A stretch of 5,811 bases of DNA from Thermoleophilia bacterium (GCA_007122215.1 SKUG01000232.1:1-5811); one strand, 5' to 3'. Shown: positions 1-5,472, counted from the first letter of the stretch. Notes: generated by a model from the sequence alone, not told the origin. Made by a program: numbers and translations.

Positions 1-472
1 AGCGGGCGGCGACCTCGGCCACGCGCCCGGCACCGTTGGTGATCACCACGAACTGGATGATGGCGAGGATCGAGAAGATCACGAGGCCCACGACGATCGA
101 GCCGCCCACCACGAAGCTGCCGAAGGAGTCGACGATCTGGCCGCCGTCGGCGTTGAGCAGGATCTGCCTCGTCACCGAGATGTTGATCGCCAGCCGGAAG
201 AGCGTGGCGATCAACAGCAGCGACGGGAAGACGGCGAACTCCAGCGCGTCCTTCGCGTAGATCGTGACCAGCAGCACCGACAGCGCCATGGCGATGTTGA
301 TGGTGATCAGCAGGTCGAGCGCGATCGGCGGCACCGGGATGATCATCATCACGACGATCATCACCACGCCGATGGCGACCAGCAGGTCGGTCTGGCCGAG
401 CAGGCGCTGCAGGAAGCCGCGCTCCCCACCTGCCTGGGCTGCTGCTGCTGCGCTGTCGAGGCCCTGTGCCAT
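1..472 (-). CDS. flhA: FlhA, flagellar export gate protein (5' part only, runs off the window)
   Basis: FlhA forms the nonameric ring of the flagellar type III export gate in the inner membrane; it couples proton flow to export and presents a cytoplasmic docking platform for chaperone-substrate complexes. The first 157 codons are visible and the frame is open to the window edge; family members are about 680-700 residues, so only the N-terminal membrane region is present. Seen: a hydrophilic leader (1-28) with an Ala run at 8-12, membrane segments near 30-48, 53-72 and 122-146, the family signature LFRLAINISVTRQILL (91-106), and FVVITNGAGRVAEVAAR (141-157), which opens the conserved FHIPEP loop. 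The ATG at 472-470 follows GGGAGAGC, a purine-rich ribosome site with short spacing. It is separated from flhB by 223 nt, unusually far for this operon, and has a promoter-like motif and a hairpin upstream. Identity is essentially certain; the exact start is likely. Confidence 0.95.
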   Translation of the reverse strand, partial: MAQGLDSAAAAAQAGGERGFLQRLLGQTDLLVAIGVVMIVVMMIIPVPPIALDLLITINIAMALSVLLVTIYAKDALEFAVFPSLLLIATLFRLAINISVTRQILLNADGGQIVDSFGSFVVGGSIVVGLVIFSILAIIQFVVITNGAGRVAEVAAR

Positions 473-493
473 GCTCTCCCGTGGAACGCGAAA

Positions 494-545
494 GGCGCAG
501 GGCTGCGGCCGTGGCCCTCTCGAGCCTGCTGGCCTGCCCTGCGCC
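494..545 (-). promoter_or_regulatory. GC-rich hairpin in the flhA leader
   Basis: A perfect 10-bp inverted repeat: GGCGCAGGGC (545-536 on the minus strand) pairs with GCCCTGCGCC (503-494). The 32-nt loop can extend the stem with four GGCC pairs (534-531 with 510-507) after a small internal loop. It ends 21 nt before the flhA start and is followed by TTTCGCG, a very weak T-run, then the ribosome site. It could be an attenuator, a poor intrinsic terminator, or an mRNA-stabilising leader structure. The pairing is read directly from the sequence; the function is inferred. It does not match a riboswitch class I know. Confidence 0.5.
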
Positions 546-616
546 TCCTGCGCTGCATATCGTCCGTGTCAGGAACCAGCCGCCACCGTGCCGGGCGCGG
601 CTCGTCCTCGGCTCGC

Positions 617-643
617 CCATCGGCACGGGGACGACATGCTTGA
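617..643 (-). promoter_or_regulatory. Candidate FliA/WhiG-type promoter for flhA
   Basis: On the minus strand TCAAG (TCAA at 643-640) is followed, 15 nt after TCAA, by GCCGATGG (624-617). The sigma-28 family consensus is TAAA-N15-GCCGATAA, so the match is 3 of 4 in the -35 box and 6 of 8 in the -10 box, at the canonical spacing. Transcription would begin near 609, giving flhA a leader of about 135 nt that contains the hairpin at 494-545. A closely similar motif lies ahead of fliO. The bases are seen; promoter activity is inferred, and the -35 C and the final two -10 bases are off consensus. Confidence 0.42.
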
Positions 644-651
644 ACCGGCTG

Positions 652-697
652 GAGCACGCGCGACTGCCTGCAAGTCGGCGAGCCCGGTCACGTGCTC
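652..697 (-). repeat. Inverted repeat at the flhB stop codon
   Basis: GAGCACG (697-691), which begins inside the flhB stop codon, pairs perfectly with CGTGCTC (658-652). The enclosed segment holds a smaller hairpin, CGACT (677-673) with AGTCG (665-661) and a 7-nt loop. A second GAGCACG copy lies 10 nt upstream at 707-701, inside flhB. No T-run follows, so this is not a classical intrinsic terminator, but its place right after flhB and just before the promoter-like motif suggests a 3'-end or partial terminator structure. Confidence 0.35.
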
Positions 698-1805
698 AGG
701 CGTGCTCGAGGCCCCTGGCGGAGCGCTCCGGCGCGAAGCTGCCGGCACGACGCCCCTGGGCGCGGAAGACGAATGCCAGGACCTCCGCCACGGCGGCGAA
801 CATCTCCCCCGGGATGTACTGGCCCACCTCGACCTGGGCGTAGAGGGCCCGTGCCAGCGGCGGGTTCTCGACCCGCATCACGCCGTGCTCGTCGGCCAGC
901 TCGCGGATCCGCCTGGCCAGGAGGTCCGCGCCCTTGGCCACCACGCGAGGTGCCCCGTCGTCCGGATCGTAGGCGAGGGCGATCGAGAAGTGGGTCGGGT
1001 TGGTGATCACCACGTCCGCCTCGGGGACGGCGGCAAGCATCCGTGAGCGGGCCGCCTCCCGCTGGCGGCGTCGCTGCTGGGCCTTGAGCTCGGGTGCCAT
1101 GTCCTGCTGGCGCATCTCCTGCTTGACCTCGTACTTGGTCATCCGGATCTGCTTCTCGTAGCGCCACTTCTGCCAGAACCAGTCGAGCACGCCGATGAAG
1201 ATGTAGATGAAGCCCACCGTGAGCCCGAGCTGGACGATCAGCAGCCCGAGGGTCATCGCGGCGTTGCCTGCGCTGCCGGCAGTGAGCATCAGCAGGTCGT
1301 CGCGGCGCGCCCAGAGGATGATCAGGGCCGGGACCGCGACCGCGATCATCTTGACCACGTTCTTGACGAGCTCGACCAGCTGCTGGGGCGAGAACTTCTG
1401 CTTGAAGCCGTTGATCGGGTTGATCCGCTTGAGGCGGGGCTTGATGACCTCCGGGGTGATCCGAAACCGATTCTGGATGAGGTTTGCGAGCACGCCTGCG
1501 AACATCATCACCAGCAGGAAGGGGATCGTCACCGACAGCCCCGTGCGCAGCCCCTCCCCTGCAACCTTGGCCAGCGATGTGCCACCGGCGGCGACGTAGC
1601 GGGTCTCGATGAAGATCGCCGCGAAGTAGGCATCGATCCGGTCGAGCACGTGTGGGCCCCAGAGCGCGAGCAGGCCGAACCCGGCGAGGATCGCCAGCGC
1701 GCTGTTGACCTCCATCGAGCGGGCGACCTGGCCTTCCTTGCGTGCCTCGAGCCGCCGCTTGGGTGTCGCCTTCTCGGTCTTCTCGCCGCCTGGACCGTCA
1801 GCCAT
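696..1805 (-). CDS. flhB: FlhB, export gate protein and substrate-specificity switch
   Basis: FlhB regulates opening of the FliPQR channel and, through autocleavage of its cytoplasmic domain, switches export from rod/hook to filament substrates. The 369-residue product has the family length. Seen: an N-terminal export motif GGEKTEKATPKRRLEARKEG (6-25), typical of the family; four membrane segments near 36-56, 90-112, 148-166 and 186-210; the conserved RINPINGFKQKFSP region (127-140); a charged linker with EVKQEMRQQD (226-235); and VVITNPTHFSIALAYD (265-280), with the NPTH self-cleavage site at N269-H272. Downstream residues VENPPLARALY (312-322) are also typical. The tail after residue 350 is short. 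The ATG at 1805-1803 lies 13 nt after the fliR stop and is preceded by AAGGGGGG (1819-1812), a strong if G-rich Shine-Dalgarno site with 6-nt spacing. The intact NPTH motif indicates a functional switch. Identity is certain. Confidence 0.98.
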   Translation of the reverse strand: MADGPGGEKTEKATPKRRLEARKEGQVARSMEVNSALAILAGFGLLALWGPHVLDRIDAYFAAIFIETRYVAAGGTSLAKVAGEGLRTGLSVTIPFLLVMMFAGVLANLIQNRFRITPEVIKPRLKRINPINGFKQKFSPQQLVELVKNVVKMIAVAVPALIILWARRDDLLMLTAGSAGNAAMTLGLLIVQLGLTVGFIYIFIGVLDWFWQKWRYEKQIRMTKYEVKQEMRQQDMAPELKAQQRRRQREAARSRMLAAVPEADVVITNPTHFSIALAYDPDDGAPRVVAKGADLLARRIRELADEHGVMRVENPPLARALYAQVEVGQYIPGEMFAAVAEVLAFVFRAQGRRAGSFAPERSARGLEHA

Positions 1806-1818
1806 GCCCCACCCCCCT

Positions 1819-2592
1819 TCAGGCTCCTGCCAGCACGGCGACGCCGGCTGCGATGTCGGTGATCCGGGCCTCGAAGAACTGGGCGAACATCGGCAGCGAG
1901 AGCACGATCGCCGTCATCCCCAGTCCGATCTTGGCGGGCAGGCCGACGAAGAAGACGTTCATCTGGGGAACCACGCGTGCGACCAGGCCCAGCACGACGT
2001 CGGTCAGCAGCAGGGTGACGATCACCGGTGCGGCGATCCGGAAGGCGTTGGCAAAGAGCAGCCCGAACTGCTCGTAGAGGTTGGACATCAGCGCGCCGAC
2101 GTCGAGCTGGCCGTTCATGGGGACCAGCTGGTAGGAGGCCACGAACCCCTCGATCAGCATGTGGTGGCCGTTCATCGCCAGGAAGATCAGTGACGCCACG
2201 ATCGTGTAGAAGGCCCCGAACACCGCACCCTGGGACTGGCTGAGCGGGTCGACCACGTTCGCCAGTGCAAAGCCCGAGGAGAGGTCGATCATGTTCGCCC
2301 CGACCTGGATCGCCGCGAAGATCAGCGACACCGCGTAGCCCATCGCGAGGCCGATGATCACCTCCTGGCCGATGCCCAGCGCGAGGACGCTGCCCGAGTC
2401 GGGCACGACGTAGCCCGTGGCCATCACCGGGGTGAGCATCGCGCTGAAGACCACGAGCATCATCAGCCGCACCCGCATCGGCAGCAGCGGCGACGCGATC
2501 AGCGGTGCGACCAGGAAGAGCCCGGACATGCGGGCGACGACCATGATGAAGGCGACCGCCATGGGGGCCATGCTGTCGAGCGCGAGCTCCAC
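1819..2592 (-). CDS. fliR: FliR, export gate channel protein
   Basis: FliR is one of three proteins (FliP5-FliQ4-FliR1) that build the helical export channel at the core of the basal body. The 257-residue product has the normal length and is almost entirely hydrophobic. Family marks are ASPLLPMRVRLMMLVVFSAM (33-52), the NGHHMLIEGF segment (141-150), and ARVVPQMNVFFVGLPAKI (205-222), a close match to the conserved PQMNVF..G.P.KI motif. The chosen start is GTG at 2592-2590, only 4 nt after the fliQ stop; GGGG and GAGG runs lie just upstream. The next in-frame ATG, Met8 at 2571-2569, has no well-placed ribosome site, so GTG is preferred. The junction contains GGCC-TGA-GGCC, a tiny palindrome whose loop is the fliQ stop codon. 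Coupled translation with fliQ is likely. Identity is certain; the start is moderately sure. Confidence 0.97.
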   Translation of the reverse strand: MELALDSMAPMAVAFIMVVARMSGLFLVAPLIASPLLPMRVRLMMLVVFSAMLTPVMATGYVVPDSGSVLALGIGQEVIIGLAMGYAVSLIFAAIQVGANMIDLSSGFALANVVDPLSQSQGAVFGAFYTIVASLIFLAMNGHHMLIEGFVASYQLVPMNGQLDVGALMSNLYEQFGLLFANAFRIAAPVIVTLLLTDVVLGLVARVVPQMNVFFVGLPAKIGLGMTAIVLSLPMFAQFFEARITDIAAGVAVLAGA

Positions 2593-2596
2593 GGCC

Positions 2597-2869
2597 TCAG
2601 GCCCCGGTGATGGTGGGGATCGACAGGAAGAGGTTGCGGGTGAACGCGACCATCGTGTTCATCATCCACGGGCCCGAGATCGCGATCGCGGCGATGATCG
2701 CGAGGATCTTGGGCACGAAGACCAGCGTCTGCTCCTGGATCTGGGTGACCGCCTGGAACAGCGCGATCCCGAGGCCGACCACCAGGGCGACGATCAGCAC
2801 CGGCGCGCCCAGCCGCACGGCCGTCCACATCGCCTCGGTTCCCACCTGTATGACGTCGAGCTGTGTCAT
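2597..2869 (-). CDS. fliQ: FliQ, export gate channel protein
   Basis: FliQ is a small two-helix membrane protein that packs around the outside of the FliP-FliR channel. The 90-residue product matches the family length of about 89. Two membrane helices are visible near 20-42 and 52-76, joined by the signature GIALFQAVTQIQEQTLVFVP (34-53), which is nearly invariant in FliQ and its virulence-secretion homologues. The ATG at 2869-2867 is only 2 nt after the fliP TAG. No clear Shine-Dalgarno sequence precedes it, so translation probably depends on coupling to fliP. Identity is certain. Confidence 0.98.
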   Translation of the reverse strand: MTQLDVIQVGTEAMWTAVRLGAPVLIVALVVGLGIALFQAVTQIQEQTLVFVPKILAIIAAIAISGPWMMNTMVAFTRNLFLSIPTITGA

Positions 2870-2871
2870 CG

Positions 2872-3687
2872 CTACATCTGGAACCCGCGGACCAGGGACT
2901 CGATGGCCAGGCTCCAGCCATCGACGAGCACGAACAGGAGGACCTTGAAGGGCAGGCTGATCATCACCGGTGGGAGCATGATCATGCCCATGCTCATCAG
3001 CGTCGATGCGACGACGATGTCGATGATCAGGAAGGGCACGAAGATCAGGAAGCCGATCTCGAAGGCCGTCTTGAGCTCGCTCACCATGAACGCCGGGATC
3101 AGCACCATGGTGGGGACGTCGGCGCGGGTCTCGGGCCGCTCCATGTCCGCCAGGCGCACGAAGAGCGCGAGGTCCTCGGTGCGGGTCTGTGCGAACATGA
3201 ACTCGCGGATCGGGCCCTGTGCGTTCTCGAGCGCCTGCTCCTGGGTGATCTCGCCGTCCATCATCGGCTGCAGCGCCATGGAGTTGACCTGCTGGAAGGT
3301 GGGATACATGACGAATGCGGTGAGGAAGACCGCGATGCCGATCAGCACCTGGTTGGGGGGCATCGTCGGGGTGCCCATGGCGTTGCGGATGAAGCCCAGC
3401 ACGATGATGATCCGCGTGAAGCCCGTCACCATCATCAGCAGCGACGGCAGCAGTGCAAGCGCCGTCATCAGGATGAAGACCTGGACCACCGTCGCGATGC
3501 CGGCACCCTCACCGCCCGTGAGCGTCAGGGTCATCCCCTCCGCAGCTGCGGCATCGTCGGGACCCGGGACCGCTGCCAGTGCCGGCTGGGCGGCCAGCAG
3601 GGCCACCACCAGCGCCGCGACGGCAGCCAGCACGCCGGCCAGCGACCTGGCGGCTCCCCTCCTGCGTGCTGTTGCGTATCCGGTCAT
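2872..3687 (-). CDS. fliP: FliP, export gate channel protein with signal peptide
   Basis: FliP forms a pentamer that, with FliQ and FliR, is the protein-conducting channel of the flagellar exporter. The 271-residue product starts with a typical signal peptide: Arg-rich n-region (8-14), hydrophobic core (17-33) and a likely cut after AQPALAA (33-39); cleaved signals are known in this family. Then follow membrane segments near 67-87 and 113-128, the motif GFTRIIIVLGFIRNAMGT (89-106) with PPNQVLIG (110-117), a loop with PIREFMFAQTR (159-169), and the highly conserved C-terminal block running from IPAFMVSELKTAFEIGFLIF (197-216) to FVLVDGW (252-258). The ATG at 3687-3685 is preceded by AGGA (3697-3694) with 6-nt spacing, which supports this start. 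It lies 105 nt after fliO, so its translation need not depend on fliO. Identity is certain. Confidence 0.98.
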   Translation of the reverse strand: MTGYATARRRGAARSLAGVLAAVAALVVALLAAQPALAAVPGPDDAAAAEGMTLTLTGGEGAGIATVVQVFILMTALALLPSLLMMVTGFTRIIIVLGFIRNAMGTPTMPPNQVLIGIAVFLTAFVMYPTFQQVNSMALQPMMDGEITQEQALENAQGPIREFMFAQTRTEDLALFVRLADMERPETRADVPTMVLIPAFMVSELKTAFEIGFLIFVPFLIIDIVVASTLMSMGMIMLPPVMISLPFKVLLFVLVDGWSLAIESLVRGFQM

Positions 3688-3792
3688 CGGTCGTCCTGCT
3701 GGCTGTCTGCCGGGGCCGTCCGTGACCTTCTGCTGCGGTCCTCCGTCCGTGGGGCCGCGCTGGTTCCTGGTGTCTGGTGTGGCGGTCCGTCG
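3688..3792 (-). repeat. fliO-fliP spacer with repeated ACGGAC words
   Basis: This 105-nt spacer holds no gene in the fliO or fliP frames. On the minus strand the 9-mer CACGGACGG occurs twice (3751-3743 and 3724-3716, 27 nt apart), and the core ACGGAC occurs a third time at 3790-3785. The fliP ribosome site AGGA is at 3697-3694. No promoter-like GCCGAT motif is present here, unlike the fliN-fliO and flhB-flhA gaps. The repeats are short and may be chance in GC-rich DNA; no function is assigned. Confidence 0.3.
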
Positions 3793-4461
3793 CTAGCGTG
3801 CGGTGAGCTCCTGCATGCCGTTGACGATGCGGTTGAGGAATCCCTGTTGTCCCTGGCGGGCGGCGCTGCCGTCCTCGAGCGCCGAGGAGAGCGCCTGCTC
3901 GAACTGCGAGCCGCTGGTGACGTGGTCGAGGTACGGAGCGTCATCCCGGTTGAGGGTCTGCAGGTGGCTGATCGACTGCTCGGTGGCACCGACCAGCACG
4001 AGCTCACGCCCGATCCGCACGAGGTGGAGGGTGCGGTTGGGAGCCAGCACCGTCGTGGTGAGCACCTCGACGAGCTCCCCGCCTCCGGGAGTGCTCACGC
4101 CGACCCGCTGGCTGCGACGGACCATCCGGTTGACCACGAGGATCGAACCGACCACCACGACGAGGCCGAAGACCAGGCGCACGAGCGCCGCCGTCGTGTC
4201 GCGGGACTCGCCGGTACCGGTCGGCCCCTCCTCCGGATCGACTGCGGGCTCGTCTCCGCCGGGCAGGTTGAGGGGGAGCGACTCCGAGTCGGTGGTGGAT
4301 GCGGCATCCGTGGCGGGTGCCTGCTCCCCATCCCCTACCGTGGGCGACGGAGCAGGAGGGGGCCCCGCATCCTGTGCGAGGGCCGGGGTACCGACCACCA
4401 GGCAGGTGATCAGCGCAACCATCAGGGCTGCATGGCGCATCAGTGGGTGGAAGCTCGTCAT
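3793..4461 (-). CDS. fliO: FliO, FliP assembly factor
   Basis: FliO is a bitopic membrane protein that stabilises FliP and helps assemble the FliP ring; it is poorly conserved. The 222-residue product shows an N-terminal signal-like segment (9-29, likely cut after TPALA), a Pro/Asp/Glu-rich extracytoplasmic stretch (30-88), one membrane helix (91-112) followed by basic residues NRMVRRSQR (111-119), and a FliO/MopB-type cytoplasmic domain with LAPNRTLHLVRIGRELVLVG (139-158), the family's most recognisable segment. The tail ends GMQELTAR. Position between fliN and fliP confirms the call. The ATG at 4461-4459 lacks a convincing Shine-Dalgarno site; Met8 (4440-4438) also has none. A sigma-28-like motif ends 10 nt upstream, so a nearly leaderless transcript is possible. 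Cys20 is not in a good lipobox (LITC). Identity is strong from motif plus context. Confidence 0.93.
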   Translation of the reverse strand: MTSFHPLMRHAALMVALITCLVVGTPALAQDAGPPPAPSPTVGDGEQAPATDAASTTDSESLPLNLPGGDEPAVDPEEGPTGTGESRDTTAALVRLVFGLVVVVGSILVVNRMVRRSQRVGVSTPGGGELVEVLTTTVLAPNRTLHLVRIGRELVLVGATEQSISHLQTLNRDDAPYLDHVTSGSQFEQALSSALEDGSAARQGQQGFLNRIVNGMQELTAR

Positions 4462-4471
4462 GACGCCGGTC

Positions 4472-4499
4472 CCATCGGCCTGTCAGGAGCCTGCCTTGA
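4472..4499 (-). promoter_or_regulatory. Candidate FliA/WhiG-type promoter for fliO
   Basis: On the minus strand TCAAG (TCAA at 4499-4496) is followed, 16 nt after TCAA, by GCCGATGG (4479-4472). It shares TCAAG and GCCGATGGG with the motif ahead of flhA. Against TAAA-N15-GCCGATAA it has 3 of 4 and 6 of 8 matches, with one extra spacer base, a spacing tolerated in this sigma family. Transcription would start near 4464, almost at the fliO ATG. Promoter activity is inferred. Confidence 0.38.
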
Positions 4500-4509
4500 C
4501 GAGACAGAT

Positions 4510-4524
4510 CATGCTGCACGCATG
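4510..4524 (-). repeat. Small inverted repeat after fliN
   Basis: CATGC (4524-4520) and GCATG (4514-4510) form a perfect 5-bp stem with a 5-nt loop, 16 nt after the fliN stop and 10 nt before the promoter-like motif. It is small and lacks a T-run; a role as a fliN 3'-end structure or operator is only a suggestion. Confidence 0.25.
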
Positions 4525-4540
4525 GCAAGGATGCCGGGTG

Positions 4541-5461
4541 TCAGCCGATGCCGCGGAGGCGCTGCTCGGGCGAGAGGATCTCGGTGATCCGGATGCCGAA
4601 CTCCTCGTCGATCACGACCACCTCGCCGCGTGCGAGGACCTTGCCGTTGACGAGGATGTCCATCGGGTCGCCGGCCAGCTTTCCCAGCTCGAGGATCGAC
4701 CCGACGTTGAACTCCAGCAGCTCCTGGACCGATCGCTGGGTCCGGCCGAGCTCGACCGTCACGTTGAGGGGGACGTTGAAGAGCATCGACAGGTCACGCG
4801 GGCGCCCGTCCTGTCGGGCAGCTGCACCGAGGTCGACGACGTTGTCGGGTCCTGCCGGGCTGGCCGCCTCCGCTGCTGCCTGCCCCGCCGGAGGCTCACC
4901 GGAGGCTGGCTGCTGCTCGGCGGCATCCTGGCCTGCGGCTGGCTCGGCGGATGCACCGAGGCGACCGGCGAGGGTCTCGACCATGGCCTCGTCCGCGAGC
5001 TGCACGACCACCAGCGGTCCGAAGCCCTCGATCTCCAGGGCGAGCTGGGACTGCACGTCGCCCGGCTCAGGCGTCGGCAGCCGCGGCTCCATGTTCATGT
5101 CGATGCCACCGGGCTCGACCGGCTCGGCAAGCTGGCCGTTGATCCCGACCACGGCGCGCTCGAGCATCTCGCTGAAGGCCGAGGAGAGCGCGTCCAGGTG
5201 CATCTCGGTCAGCGTCGCACCACGATCGCCCTCCCCGCCGATGAGCATGTCGGAGAAGCCCGTGGCATCCTCGTTGCTGATCAGCCAGCTGAGGTTGCCA
5301 AGCTCGCCGAAGCGCACGTCGAAGCGCAGCAGCGAGGACGAGTCCGGGGCCGCCGACGACGCCACGCGAACGCTGCGCGAGAGCCGCTCCTCCACCACCG
5401 AGGAGGCCGCCGTGAGACCCTCTGTGAGGAGTCCTGATACCTGTTGCGAACGGGTCGTCAT
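4541..5461 (-). CDS. fliN: FliN, FliY-like motor switch protein with CheC-like domain
   Basis: FliN builds the lower C-ring of the flagellar motor, taking part in rotation switching and docking the FliH-FliI export ATPase. The 306-residue product is longer than plain FliN (about 100-140) and resembles Gram-positive FliY: residues 43-168 form a CheC/FliM-like middle domain, with a helix TEMHLDALSSAFSEML (85-100); residues 169-215 are an Ala/Gln/Pro/Gly-rich linker; residues 224-303 form the FliN (SpoA) domain, with FNVPLNVTVELGR (228-240), GSILELGKLAGDPMDILVNG (254-273) and EVVVIDEEFGIRITEILSP (280-298). The N-terminus lacks the EIDALL-type CheY-P docking motif of FliM and FliY, and the Glu and Asn of the CheC phosphatase motif are Ser94 and Ser97. 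The ATG at 5461-5459 has AGGAG (5471-5467) at 5-nt spacing and lies 11 nt after fliL. The FliN call is certain for the C-terminus; the CheC-like call is good but based on pattern only. Confidence 0.93.
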   Translation of the reverse strand: MTTRSQQVSGLLTEGLTAASSVVEERLSRSVRVASSAAPDSSSLLRFDVRFGELGNLSWLISNEDATGFSDMLIGGEGDRGATLTEMHLDALSSAFSEMLERAVVGINGQLAEPVEPGGIDMNMEPRLPTPEPGDVQSQLALEIEGFGPLVVVQLADEAMVETLAGRLGASAEPAAGQDAAEQQPASGEPPAGQAAAEAASPAGPDNVVDLGAAARQDGRPRDLSMLFNVPLNVTVELGRTQRSVQELLEFNVGSILELGKLAGDPMDILVNGKVLARGEVVVIDEEFGIRITEILSPEQRLRGIG

Positions 5462-5472
5462 CGATGCTCCTG

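Noticed and set aside
361..657. Minus-strand 98-codon frame covering the flhB-flhA gap and the flhA start
   Set aside because: It runs out of frame through the well-conserved FlhA N-terminus, has an Arg/Gln-rich composition and no recognisable domain or ribosome site.
610..685. tRNA-like fold in the flhB-flhA gap
   Set aside because: The 75-nt size, an 8-bp closing stem and a 5-bp arm with a 7-nt loop resemble a tRNA on the plus strand, but the loop lacks TTCRA, there is no consistent D arm or anticodon arm, and the plus-strand middle stem has an A-C mismatch.
473..695. Cyclic-di-GMP or guanidine riboswitch ahead of flhA
   Set aside because: The conserved GACGCAAAGCC-type core of the c-di-GMP-I class and the ACGR loop pairs of mini-ykkC are not present.
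688..1167. Minus-strand 159-codon frame inside flhB
   Set aside because: Overlaps the conserved FlhB cleavage domain in another frame; the Gly/Arg/Pro-rich product is typical of a GC shadow.
2593..2603. GGCC-TGA-GGCC palindrome at the fliQ-fliR junction
   Set aside because: Only 4 bp with a 3-nt loop; expected often in GC-rich DNA, so noted in the fliR entry but not treated as a signal.
4401..4404. FliO as a lipoprotein (Cys20)
   Set aside because: LITC has Thr before the Cys, a poor lipobox, while TPALAQ nearby offers a normal signal peptidase I site.
4004..4528. Minus-strand 174-codon frame starting in the fliN-fliO gap
   Set aside because: Runs out of frame through FliO; low-complexity Arg/Gly/Pro product with no family match.
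2417..5437. Long plus-strand open frames (2417-3796, 2863-4587, 3803-5437, 4548-5495)
   Set aside because: They lie opposite the flagellar genes. Their His/Asp/Glu/Arg-rich products are what reversed Val/Ile/Met-rich membrane codons give, and they show no family signature.
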